A stretch of DNA of 64,000 bases from Nothophaeocryptopus gaeumannii. Lineage: Eukaryota > Ascomycota > Dothideomycetes > Mycosphaerellales > Mycosphaerellaceae. Within the stretch, counting starts at the first letter, position 1; every line of letters starts with the position of its first letter. A model generated the notes under the pieces. It was given only the letters and a program-made list of their open reading frames with translations, did no database searches and was not told where the DNA came from. This document shows, piece after piece, positions 20,634 to 30,397 of this stretch. The stretch spans positions 930,001 through 994,000 of the forward strand of contig JASISA010000009.1 in assembly GCA_031771865.1 (NCBI GenBank), given 5' to 3'. The position numbers and the translations under genes are program-made.

Positions 20634-23600
20634 ATGGGTTCCATAGCGAACAACAACACGACCAACTCTAACATCAACGATGATGAAAGGCCCACTTCCG
20701 CCATATCGGACGTAGGTGTGCGCGATTACGCCGAATTCCTATCCGCCGCTCATAGCCAACCCGCCACCCGCCGCACGTCCGTATCCACCGATGGCACCAT
20801 GAGCCGTAATCCGGATGAAAGACAATCGAGCTACGCCAGCATGCAGGCCAGCCAGGGAAGCTTGACCTCCCAGCCAGGTCAGACTGGCGAAGGCACAAGC
20901 AGCAGTAGCAATCGACGACCGCGGCCTCGACAAGACTATGGTATGGGGCAAGACATACAGCATAATCAATGTGTACAGCAAGAGACATTGGCTAAGACTT
21001 CTCCAGGCTCCATGCAGGGTTCCTCCAGTGGAGGCGGAGGTGGAGTTTCAACCAGAACGGTCCCACAGTCCTCCTCATCGCGACAGGCCCCGACACCCAA
21101 GCGACCTGGCACTACACGCAAGCCGTCGACCGCAGCTCCTCACCGTGGAGAGATCTTTTCGGTCGACGATGATCCCATTGAGGTCGACACCGACCAACGT
21201 ATTGCTCGAAGAGAATCGAAAGCAGACCCTCACCGCGAACGGCAATTACGACGACGAGAGAGCACATTGAGACGACGAGGGCCTCCTCCACCGAGTCTGC
21301 CTCGAGTGGAGAGCGACGATAGGGAAGAGGAAGAGGGAACGTCGCCCCGGGCGACAGGCACAGACGCCGCCCCAGCTTCGAAACGAGTGCCTTCACCCCA
21401 AGATGGCGAGCCGAGCTCAGAAGAGACACTCCAAGGCGAGGAAGAGGAGGAAGAGCAAGAGGAAGAGACGATCTCGCCAGACGACGACGACGACGACAGC
21501 GCCGGCCTGAGCGACACCGAGAGCTTCACGCTCAAAGACCGACAGGAGGCCATCAACGAAACACATCCGTTCGGTATCAGGATATGGAAACCCGCGCTAT
21601 ACAAGAAGAGCCGCTCTGTACAGCGCAACGCCGAGGGTGACATACATAGCGCACCCGGCGGCAATGTCAGCCAGTGGCTGTGGGTGTTCAATGGCATGTG
21701 GACTTTGATATTTGGATGGTGGCTGGCCATCATCGCCTCCATAGGCGGCGTATTCTGTCTTATACTGGGTCTTTTCCAACCGGACGACGGTAATCCTGGA
21801 TGTCGAGAATATGGCAGAGTGCTGATCAACCTTGCTCACTATCTCTTCTACCCTTTTGGAAAGTACGTCAAGCTCGAGCGGGATGAAGCCTACCTCCACG
21901 AAGACGCAGGTGAAGGCAGAGACATTGCCGAGTACGAGCGCTGGCAGGCCGGCGACATCGAGGAAGGCCGTCTTTTCTTTGGACCTGCTGACATCAACCG
22001 CTCCATCATCGGCCGTCGAAGAGAAGAAGAGCCCGATCTCGAGGACGACCACGAGACTGACAGCCTTCTTGGCCGCGGACGTTCCAGCTCCGTTGCGAAG
22101 CGCGCTAGACAAAGGACCAAGAAGCGTCTCTTCGGCCGTGGCAAGTGGACTCTCGGCAGAGTCATCTTCTTCCTGTCCTTCTACCTCCTCATCACGCCTT
22201 GTCTATTCCTTGTATGCGGTCTCTGTTGGTTCCTCGTCTTCACGATACCCATGGGCAAAGTGACACTTCTCTTGTTCTACCATCTGCGCCGCCATCCACT
22301 TGCAATGAGCTTCCATACCGACAGCCACTACCAGCGTGTGCCCTCGCAATCCCGCGGAAGCAGCGATAGCGTCATCCTCCTCTGTACATACCGCGCCGTC
22401 GGGCTGAAATACTGGAAATATACCATCGATGGCACCAACATCTTCCTCATCAACTTACTCGGCTTGGTCATCTTTGCGATCTTTGACTACTTCGTGCTGT
22501 ACAAGACTTTGCATATCGATGTCTGGATAACCTCGCCTGGATTCGTCTTCGTGATCGCTTTGGCATCAATTATTCCGCTGGCGTACTTCATCGGACAAGC
22601 TGTTGCATCCATCTCCGCGCAATCGTCTATGGGCGTGGGAGCTACCATCAACGCATTCTTCAGCACCATCGTCGAAGTCTTCCTCTACTGCGTCGCACTC
22701 GACGAAGGGAAGGCGCAGTTGGTGGAAGGCAGCATCATAGGATCGATTTTCGCAGGCATATTGTTTCTGCCCGGCCTGTCCATGTGCTTTGGAGCCATCA
22801 AGCGCAAGACACAACGCTTCAATGTCAAGTCAGCCGGCGTCACGTCGACCATGCTCCTGTTCGCCGTCATTGGCGCCTTTGGACCTACCTTGTTCTACCA
22901 GTTCTATGGATCGCACGTTCTCAACTGCAAGCAGTGCCACAATTTCGGAGAGAAGAAGGATGAGGAGCGCGACTGTCGAAGGTGCTTCTACACCCAAGTG
23001 CCGGAATTGACGGACCGCTTCTTTACGGAAGCAGTGCGCCCGTACGTATACTTCTGCGCGGTCTGCTTGTTCCTTTCTTACGTGGTTGGTCTTCTGTTCA
23101 CACTCCGCACGCACGCGGCAGTCATTTGGGCAAACGACCCTGAAGACGAGAAGAAGGCGAAGCAGCTGGAACACGCGCAACAAAACCATCTCAACATTCC
23201 ATATACCGCAGGTTTGGTCCACGTCGATAGCAACACTGGATCTGCGCAGACTGCGACTACGCCAAAGCGAGATGTTGGTACGCTTTCCAAAGACGACATC
23301 CGCTCTAGCCTAATGTATAAGAGGACCCTGAGCCAGAGCTTGAAACAAGCTGGCATTCTACAATCACCAGTCAACGACAGGCGACCAAGCAAAGAAGACA
23401 CCTCCGCTGGAGCCGATGGACTCGGGCCCCACATCGTGCCTCCTAAAAGCGCCGGCGATGATACATCTGTACCAACTGGTGTACGTGTTGCAGGCCTCAG
23501 CGCCGAGGACAACAAGGCAATTGTTCAGCAGATTGCCGAGATCGCTGCCACAGCTGCTACAGTGGCGGCAAGAGATGCTACCAGCAATCCGCGAAGAGCC

Positions 23601-24399
23601 AGTGTGATGGCCACGACTCCGATGTTAAGGCAGCAATCCCAGATCAAACCTGCGAAAGACAACGCACATGCACCTGCAGCACCACTGGAGCAGCCTGCCG
23701 GGCACGAACAGGCGAGCGGTGGCCATGATGCTCCCAATTGGTCTCGGACGAAATCTGCCATCATCTTGCTCACGGCAACTGTAGCGTATGCTATCATCGC
23801 AGAAATTCTCGTCGACACCGTGGACGTTGTCCTTTCCTCTGTTGCAATTCCGGAGAAGTTCCTTGGCATCACGCTCTTCTCTCTTGTACCAAATACGACA
23901 GAATTCTTGAACGCCATCAGCTTCGCCATGAATGGCAATGTGGCTCTCTCGATGGAGATTGGATCATCGTACGCCCTACAGGTTGTGCTACTTCAAGTGC
24001 CATGCCTCGTACTCTTCACGGCAATCTATACTCAGTGGATTCCAGACGAGCAGCTTCTCGACCACTCATTCTCGCTCATCTTCCCGCAGTGGGATTTGGT
24101 GTGCGTGCTGCTTGGCGTAATCCTGTTTGGCTGGATTGTTGGAGAAGGCAAGAGCAATTACTTCAAGGGAAGCATTTTGATCTTTACATACTTGGTCGTC
24201 GTTGTGGGCTTCTGGTTTGCAGGGTACAACAACATGGAGGTAAGCCATGCAAGACCAGACTGACAATCATATTCGGTACTAACATTACATTTAGACTATG
24301 GGCATCGACCGCTTCGACACCCTCGCACTTGGTGTTCACCCCGCCACATTTAACACCATTGGGCATTCGACGAGTGGTCAAGCATGGCCAGCATCTTAA
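20634..24399 (+). CDS. Vacuolar cation/H+ exchanger of the Vnx1 type (CaCA superfamily)
   Basis: A 1236-residue membrane exchanger, expected in the vacuolar or endomembrane system, moving Na+/K+ or Ca2+ against protons. Exons 20634-24239 and 24295-24399; the small last exon adds a hydrophilic tail after NNME. The first 300 residues are Ser/Arg/Glu-rich and disordered, with an acidic run at about 21437-21500. Then comes the YccF-like pair of hydrophobic segments (NVSQWLWVFNGMWTLIFGWW; GKWTLGRVIFFLSFYLL) typical of Vnx1 orthologues. The exchanger repeats follow: GVGATINAFFSTIVEVFLY and, near the C-terminus, PNTTEFLNAISFAMNGN with SMEIGSSYALQV. A long cytosolic loop separates the halves and holds a short Cys cluster (CKQCHNFG, CRRC). 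Ion preference is inferred from orthology only. Confidence 0.93.
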
Positions 24400-25070
24400 G
24401 TCCGCCTGGAAAAGAAGAACGATAATACATGGCGGCCTTACCCGCCAATCGAAGGCCTGTGTATGTGTGGCTAGCATCTGCAAACGCGATTGGATGTCGT
24501 ACAGGACGGCTTCTGTCGTGCAGTGTTTAATTAGAGCATGGCGCTGGAGTTTTTTGGTTTGTATGTTGCATTGGGGGATTTCGATTGTGGCCTTTTAAAG
24601 CCCTTGTTTGTTATTGCAACATACCCTTTCGCTCGTCGCTTGGATTGCTTTTCGCTTTTTAGATATTTCTGACTCAAATCGGAATGACAATACTTGATAT
24701 CGCAGGTCCCTTCGACCGATGATTCCTTTTCATGAAAGCGTCTTCAGCTGGAGTTGGCGTCTATACAGCTGGATTCCAGCCGGCTTGGCCCTCGCCTTGT
24801 CCGTGAACGATGCGGTCTGCCCTCGATGCTTGGCACGAAGGATTCAACTTTAACTGCTGACTCTAAGTTTCCCATGCTTCTTTGGCCGAACACTCAAAAG
24901 GACCAGCGGTCGGCTGCTTTCGAAGGCTTCTGCTTTTCCATGCATGAATCTCCCTGTGTACCTGTTGGTGAATCCTGAGATCCATCTCCTGCAATGACGA
25001 ATGTCGCTCACTCTCGCTGACTCGCACATTTCACCCATTTGGACAATTCATTTGCGATTCGGTCCCGATA
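24400..25070. other. Intergenic
   Basis: About 670 bp between the exchanger and the first NTF2-like gene. No gene, RNA or repeat is supported. Confidence 0.4.
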
Positions 25071-25688
25071 ATGTCCACCACCGTACGGGACCAAGGCCTT
25101 CCGGATACGGACACTCTCCCATCGGGACTGGTTCTGGAAGGACAAGAAGAACACTACCAAATACAGCATCCTCTCAACGCTCAACACTCACCGCAACACG
25201 CTCTAGTCCTTCAAGCCCATCTCGAGAATCTGTGTCTCACCTACCTCCACGCGATCAATACCCGCGACTTCGATATCAATTCCCCAGCCTGGTCAACCCT
25301 CTCCTCCGCTCTCGAATTCGATGGCTGGCTCGCACCCGGGTCAAATCCCAACGCATCTTCCGCCGCGGTATCTTCCTTCCCCTCTTCCTCCTCGTCTCAT
25401 GCCACGACCGCATCTACCGTCACTGTGCAGGTTGTGTCTCTTCAACAGGCCAAGGGAGTACATCTATTCTTCGCTATGTTGGAGCAGATATATCGGTATA
25501 ACCCGAATTTTGAGGTTAAAATTTTGGATATGAATACTGTTACTGGAGAGGATTGGAGACATGCGGAGGTGTTCATGAATGTTGAGACTAGAGACTTACC
25601 TGAGGGATATGTCAGGAGGAATGTTACTGTGCTTGGGTGGAGACTGGTAGGTGGGGCGTGGATGTGTGTTCGGAGGAGGACGGTGTAG
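25071..25688 (+). CDS. NTF2/SnoaL-like hypothetical protein, copy A
   Basis: A single-exon 205-residue protein with no signal peptide. I do not recognise a named family with certainty, but the layout resembles a cone-shaped NTF2/SnoaL-like domain: an early helix (LENLCLTYLHAINTRDFD), a trailing helix region, and C-terminal antiparallel strands (AEVFMNVETRDLPEGYV, RRNVTVLGWRLVGGAWMCV). Its neighbour at 26602-27213 shares the same landmarks in the same order (RDFDINSPAW against RDFDVNSPRW; RRNVTVLGW against RQNVTLLRW), so the two are tandem paralogues. Function unknown; such folds occur in polyketide cyclases, dehydratases and many orphan fungal proteins. Confidence 0.7.
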   Translation: MSTTVRDQGLPDTDTLPSGLVLEGQEEHYQIQHPLNAQHSPQHALVLQAHLENLCLTYLHAINTRDFDINSPAWSTLSSALEFDGWLAPGSNPNASSAAVSSFPSSSSSHATTASTVTVQVVSLQQAKGVHLFFAMLEQIYRYNPNFEVKILDMNTVTGEDWRHAEVFMNVETRDLPEGYVRRNVTVLGWRLVGGAWMCVRRRTV

Positions 25689-26601
25689 GGGATGGGGACG
25701 GGTGCGGAAGTATGAGGGTGAACGTGCACTGGGACGTTGAGTGGATATTGCACTCGTCATGTTGAGGTCAAAATCCCAGGATCTCGAGGAGGTGATGGGA
25801 GTGCGCCGTGAGAGCATTGTGCTCGTCCTACTGCGGCTTTGGATCCCAGGCTGAGATTTACGTGGTATCGGCCAACAATCTTCTGGAGAAGCTAACGAAG
25901 CCGCAGTCCATCTTTGTTAGGGCTACGTCTTGCCTGCGATGCTCGCTTCGACCGATTGTCGAAGTGCTCCGTTTCGATTTCGATCTCGTATTGTGGTGTG
26001 GAGGACGTCGGCCGAGTATGGATGGAATGACCGACGAGGTGTCCTGTCGAGGTGGCATTGGGGCTGAAAAGCCCTACTATCGTTTTCTCGTCCTTGCATT
26101 GGCGCTCGCTCCAAGCTGCTTGTGCGTTCGAACAAAGCGGACAAGGAATTGCAGTCGGCGGCACGGACGGGACTGGGATGAATGCTCAACCGAGCGCCCT
26201 ATACATACCATGAAGAGGATGGCTCCGATGACGGGAACCAATCGAACCACTGGTACGCTTGAATAGCGAATCGAACATGAGGAGGACTATCGTGCCCTGT
26301 TTTGGTCTTCAACCCCATATCTCAAGTCTTACTTCGAAGCGGCCCGCTGAAGGATCGCGGGAGGATTCTCCAGCTGAAAGATTAACCTAATTTGGCACTT
26401 ACAGACAACTGCATATGTCTTGTGGGACTGGGATTAGGACATACTGACAAACAGCCCGGCAACTTCTCCGTGGAGGTATGTTCTGAAGATGTAATAATCC
26501 GCGATTGCCTGCAGACCGTACGGCTCTACTAGACATCAAGAAGAAAAAGCCAAGTTTGTCGAGAGCAGACCAGACCTCAGCTCTCTTACCTCAAAAGCGA
26601 T
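25689..26601. other. Intergenic between the NTF2-like paralogues
   Basis: About 900 bp. Several overlapping short open frames occur on both strands but none has family-like text, so I call no gene. Confidence 0.4.
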
Positions 26602-27213
26602 ATGACTATCATAGGCTCAACCAGCCGTGTTGGGTCAACATCGTTACTGCTAGAAACACACGATGCCGGCCCTAGCAAATCGACTCAAGAAGCCAAGGAT
26701 GAGCATGACACTGGCCTTCCTCCACCTCCCTTCACAGTAACCTGCTGGGACAGCCGCGCCGCTCCTCCAATGATCGGCACAATTCCAGCAATCGAATCCC
26801 ATCTCAAAGAACTCTTCCGCAGTTACATATTCGCCTGCAACGCCCGCGACTTCGACGTAAACTCCCCCCGCTGGGCCTCCCTCTCACCCACCTTCTCCTT
26901 CTCCACCTGGCTCTCCAACCCGTCCAACCCCACAGACTCCGGAATCCTGAAAGGTATCAACGCCTGGCTCGATGTGCTGAAGGAATTGGGGAGGACGAAT
27001 CCTCTTGCGACTGTGAGGATTTTGGAAATGGATGTTCTGGTTGCGGAGAATCGACAGAGTGCGCAGATGTTCGTTAAAATGGAGACGGGGAATTTGCCGA
27101 GTGGGTTTGTGAGGCAGAATGTTACTTTGCTTCGGTGGGCGTGCGTTGGAGGGAGGTGGATTTGTAGGAGTAAGAGGACGGTACAGGGGATGGGGGAGAC
27201 GGGGTGGGAGTAG
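26602..27213 (+). CDS. NTF2/SnoaL-like hypothetical protein, copy B
   Basis: Single-exon 203-residue protein, paralogue of the gene at 25071-25688. It keeps FACNARDFDVNSPRWASL, a middle helix (INAWLDVLKELGRTNPLATV), and a C-terminal strand set (AQMFVKMETGNLPSGFV, RQNVTLLRWACVGGRWIC). The first 60 residues are unlike copy A and Pro-rich. No signal peptide or membrane segment. Separated from copy A by about 0.9 kb on the same strand, consistent with an older tandem duplication. Function not assigned. Confidence 0.7.
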   Translation: MTIIGSTSRVGSTSLLLETHDAGPSKSTQEAKDEHDTGLPPPPFTVTCWDSRAAPPMIGTIPAIESHLKELFRSYIFACNARDFDVNSPRWASLSPTFSFSTWLSNPSNPTDSGILKGINAWLDVLKELGRTNPLATVRILEMDVLVAENRQSAQMFVKMETGNLPSGFVRQNVTLLRWACVGGRWICRSKRTVQGMGETGWE

Positions 27214-27770
27214 AAGGTCTCACTTGCCAAGAGACCGATTCTCGAGTTCGGATGATGCATTTGGGGTGTTCGGAGGCCCGTCAATGAGCGTTGTGATGCT
27301 TGGAATGGATGAGAATGTTCTGCGGCTGCTTCATATGCGCGCTGCGGTATCATGTGCTGGAAACTCCTGGCAGGTTCACAGGCGCGCGGATTGCGTCATG
27401 CAAAACGGAGGCACCATGCTCGCCACTCACAACATGCGGCTACAGATCAACAACAACAATGGGCTCTATGCTTCGTAGTAGCACTGGACAGCAACGAGCG
27501 AGAACGACAAACCCCAAAGGATGGCCCACACAAGGACCTCGCCGACCACGCCAACCTCCGCCGTCTCCGCGCCCCCTCAAGACTTAACTCCGCCCTTCTC
27601 CGCGTCGCCTATATATTGGAACTAAATCTGCTCGTTCGATAACATACGGCCTCGGTGCAATGGATCAAATTAACGCTGAGCATGAGCGCAAGCTAAAGCT
27701 TCCTAACTGACAGTAAGCCTTGGCAAGTTAAGCCCGCACAGCATGATTAGTACTTGGTGGACGGTCCAAA
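27214..27770. other. Intergenic
   Basis: About 550 bp with no supported gene; open frames here are Arg/Pro-rich and look accidental. Confidence 0.4.
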
Positions 27771-28720
27771 ATGGATTATTTCACTTCTGCGCTTGAGCAA
27801 CAGGATCGTATCTCCAACTTTCACTTCGGTGTCGCAAAGACACAGCGGTAAGCCTATAATAACAACTTGACATTCCTTTTCGAACATCTCACTGTTTAGC
27901 ATGCCAGCTTCAGCGCATCGTCACCCTCAAACTCGGACCCGACGCCGAAATCCTTCTTGTACACTACACTCGCAAATCCTGCAGTCAAGCTCCGGCTTCT
28001 TCAAAGCCGCTTTGAAGAAGCAATAGCAGAAGGACTCCGACTCGGGGCTCGAGATCTCCCTCCCCGAGGACGACTTTTCCATCCTCGCCGTCTAGCTCGA
28101 CTTCCTCTACAACGCCCCTATCCCCATCTACAAGAATGAGCGTGGCCGGCCCGACCACGATTTCAACGCCAGCTCTTCGTCTACGGCGAGAAGATCCAAG
28201 ATGACTCCTTTTGCAACGCGGCGATTTGCACTGTGTTCCGTATCATCGACCACCTTCTGGTACATGGGAAAAATATCTACCCCGGAGCACCCGCAATCAA
28301 TATCCTCTACGACGGTACGCCGCCGGGATCGCCTTCCCGGAAGTGTGTGGTTGATCTGTACAAGGCGCATGCAATTGAGGAGTGGATGAGCCGATACGGA
28401 GGGGAGTGGTCAGGAGTTTATATACAATTTGGCGGTAGCTGGTTTGGGGCGAATGGGTATGCGTGAGAGGAGGCCGTGTTTTAATTCGCTGGGGTAGACG
28501 TTTATTGATGAGTGGGAAGAATGCCGAGAGCGGTTCGGCAGTACTTCAAGAAGAAGTGACTTCTACAAGCTGTTATGGGCGAGAATGGGCCCGAAGGCTC
28601 ATCAGACGTCTAGAAACGGTGGGAAGAGGCAGGAGCGAGGCACCTGCCATCTGAACTGCGGGCGCGGCATCGTTACGAGATCGCAAAAGGGTCGATGGGA
28701 CCAGGCTGCTACTTCTCCAG
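27771..28720 (+). pseudogene. BTB/POZ-family relic with several lesions (paralogue 5)
   Basis: A dead member of the BTB family found at 14.7-18.0 kb, here on the plus strand. The coding traces run through IVTLKLGPDAE, SSSGFFKAALKKQ, then TAG (28024-28026), LEISLPEDDFSILAV, TAG (28093-28095), LDFLYNAPIP, a frame change near 28160, QLFVYGEKIQDDSFCNAAI, ILYDGTPPGSPSRK and a basic C-terminus beyond 28500. The first TAG sits at the Trp of the paralogue motif ALDAKWKEG; the second at an aromatic position. Another frame change lies in the N-terminal part near 27960. A GTAAGC donor and an intron-like stretch at about 27850-27900 suggest the family's first intron. At least two stops and two frame changes exclude a working product. 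Confidence 0.72.
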
Positions 28721-28898
28721 TTCTGAAAGCGAAATATGAACGCCTTCACTTTCACATGTCTAACACCCCTGCTTTCAGTCCGTGCGTTGTTTTCCCGCTT
28801 GTTTCGCTTCCCGCTTGCCGAGCTTCAGCTGAACAACATCGGTTCGACATTTGAGGTTCAAAACTTAACACTCAGTCTTAACAAAGTCACCAACAGCT

Positions 28899-29235
28899 AT
28901 GGCGGAGCAAGACGCGGATGCTACGGCATCTCGATAAGTGTGATGTAATATGAATTGCCCTTCGCGCCGGAACTGACTGCCCTTCAGGTTCACCGGCGAC
29001 TTCGTCACAATCAGCGTCGGACCCGAAGTCGGCGCATATATCGAATTCCTCTACTCAGGCTCCATCACTTGGAAGAAAGTTCAGCACGAGACCGCTGTCC
29101 TTGATGCGGAACAGCTACGTCTGACTCATCTGTAAATCTCCCGAGAGAAGATCCAAGGACGATGCCGTCTGTGACTACTTTCTCTTCGTAACAAACGCCC
29201 CGATCGAGCCGGGCTCTAACTTTACCTCTATTCTA
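28899..29235 (+). pseudogene. BTB-family relic with mutated splice donor (paralogue 6)
   Basis: A short relic that keeps the family's gene layout. Exon 1 starts at ATG 28899 (MAEQDADATASR) and would end in phase 2 after 35 nt, as in the other copies, but the donor reads ATAAGT instead of GTAAGT. The acceptor CTTCAG precedes FTGDFVTISVGP, matching the first BTB strand of the paralogues. The core helix region is missing and the text jumps to AYIEFLYSGSITW. The frame then stops. A trace of SREKIQ... further on corresponds to the GEKIQDD motif. This is a deletion-bearing pseudogene. Confidence 0.62.
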
Positions 29236-29375
29236 GTGAAAGTTGGCTAGTTTCAGTCGTCTGCCGCTTCGTCCCGGCTGAGGTTTCTTCGAGGATTAAG
29301 AATCTATAAGATGCAACGCATCGGCTCGTATACGTGCTACACTATCTACTTAAACCTCACCGAAATCTACAGATA

Positions 29376-29534
29376 ATGAAGTTTCTCCTCCCAAACATCC
29401 TCCTTACTATCCTACCATACGTCCTCGCCTGCCAAGGTCGATACAGTATCCAGGGCCAAGCTTGCTTGGAGAGCTGTTCGGACAAACCGTTAGGGGAACG
29501 AGAGAGTTGTGTACAAAATTGCCACATCTGCTAA
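29376..29534 (+). CDS. Small secreted six-cysteine peptide, copy 1
   Basis: A 52-residue precursor: a clear signal peptide (residues 1-18, hydrophobic, ending VLA) followed by a 34-residue mature peptide that begins with Cys. Mature cysteines follow C-x10-C-x3-C-x10-C-x3-C-x2-C, so two CX3C motifs flank a 10-residue loop, with an extra Cys at each end. Twin CX3C spacing resembles alpha-hairpinin-type helical hairpins; that fold is inferred. I do not recognise a named family. A near-identical unit follows 286 bp downstream. The stop codon is followed at once by a perfect donor-like GTAAGT, so a 3' UTR intron is possible. Secreted cysteine-rich peptides of this size in fungi are often effectors or antimicrobial peptides; no role is shown here. 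Confidence 0.78.
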   Translation: MKFLLPNILLTILPYVLACQGRYSIQGQACLESCSDKPLGERESCVQNCHIC

Positions 29535-29661
29535 GTAAGTTGTTACGATAAGGTGTATAGCTAGGGTGACGAGGGTTGATGCTAATGCTGGTAAAGATTT
29601 TGATCGAATTGGGTCGAGGATTGTATATCCTGGGTTTCCAATTCGCGACTGGATACAGATA

Positions 29662-29820
29662 ATGAAGTTCCTTCTTCCAACCATCCTCCTTACTATTCTA
29701 CCCTACGTCCTCGCCTGCGAAAATCGATACAGTATCGTGGGCCAAGCTTGCAAGGAGATCTGTTTAAGCAAACCGTACGAGGAACAAGCGAGTTGTTTAC
29801 AAAATTGCCACCTCTGCTAA
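29662..29820 (+). CDS. Small secreted six-cysteine peptide, copy 2
   Basis: Tandem copy of the gene at 29376-29534, also 52 residues, with the same signal peptide length and all six cysteines at identical positions. Comparing codons, the signal-peptide part (1-18) differs by five silent changes and one replacement (N7T), while the mature part (19-52) differs at 13 codons, all amino-acid-changing, with no silent change. The 3' flank of about 120 bp is duplicated too and is more alike (about ten differences) than the mature coding part (19 differences in 102 nt). It also has GTAAGT directly after the stop. This pattern suggests selection for new mature sequence on a fixed cysteine frame. Confidence 0.78.
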   Translation: MKFLLPTILLTILPYVLACENRYSIVGQACKEICLSKPYEEQASCLQNCHLC

Positions 29821-29942
29821 GTAAGTTGATACGATAAGGTTTATAGCTAGGGTGACGAGGGTTGATGCTAATGCTAGTAAAAATTTTGATCGACCTGGGT
29901 CGAGGATCGTATATCCTGGTTCTCCAATTCGCGACTGGATTA

Positions 29943-30397
29943 TCTTCGTGCATTCGAGTATGGTAGCTGCGGCGGGTTGGAAGGTGACGCAGAAAGATAC
30001 AACCCGGACTTCTTGCTGCAGCTTGCAAGGGGGCTGATGCGCACCGGAAAGGCTTGACAAGGGAGAAAGTGCCGAAAGCCAAGCTCGTTGACTTGAGCCA
30101 GACGTGGCTGAAGGAGAGGAGCAAGAAGTAGTACATGGCCGAACGACATCTCGGAAACCGCTCAGCACTTGGCGTTCAGCTTCGAGGGGGATCAGCCCAT
30201 AGATCTTGAGAGAATTACAATTCTGCGGCAGAGAGGTCTCTATCTGGGCTCGCATCGACACTTCCTATGCCATTCTCTGGATCATGTCTCTGTATCGCTA
30301 CCTACACATCAACCATACCTCATGCACACTGTTTGGCGCTTTTTCTATACCCGCAGGCTCCGAAAACATCGCTGGTGGGAAAGCAAGTAGAAACCGC
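29943..30397. other. Intergenic
   Basis: About 450 bp between the peptide duplication and the 3' end of the phosphoglucomutase gene. No gene supported. Confidence 0.4.

Larger units (their letters stand above)
29371..29942 (+). repeat. Direct tandem duplication, unit 286 bp
   Basis: Two head-to-tail copies of a unit holding a short leader (ACAGATAATGAAG), the peptide gene and about 120 bp of 3' flank. The copies run from about 29371 to 29656 and 29657 to 29942. A third start does not follow; similarity ends just after ATTCGCGACTGGAT. Confidence 0.85.

Noticed and set aside
25808..26266. Overlapping open frames on both strands between the NTF2-like genes
   Set aside because: None has domain-like text, a signal peptide or splice support; they are Arg/Ser-rich accidents.
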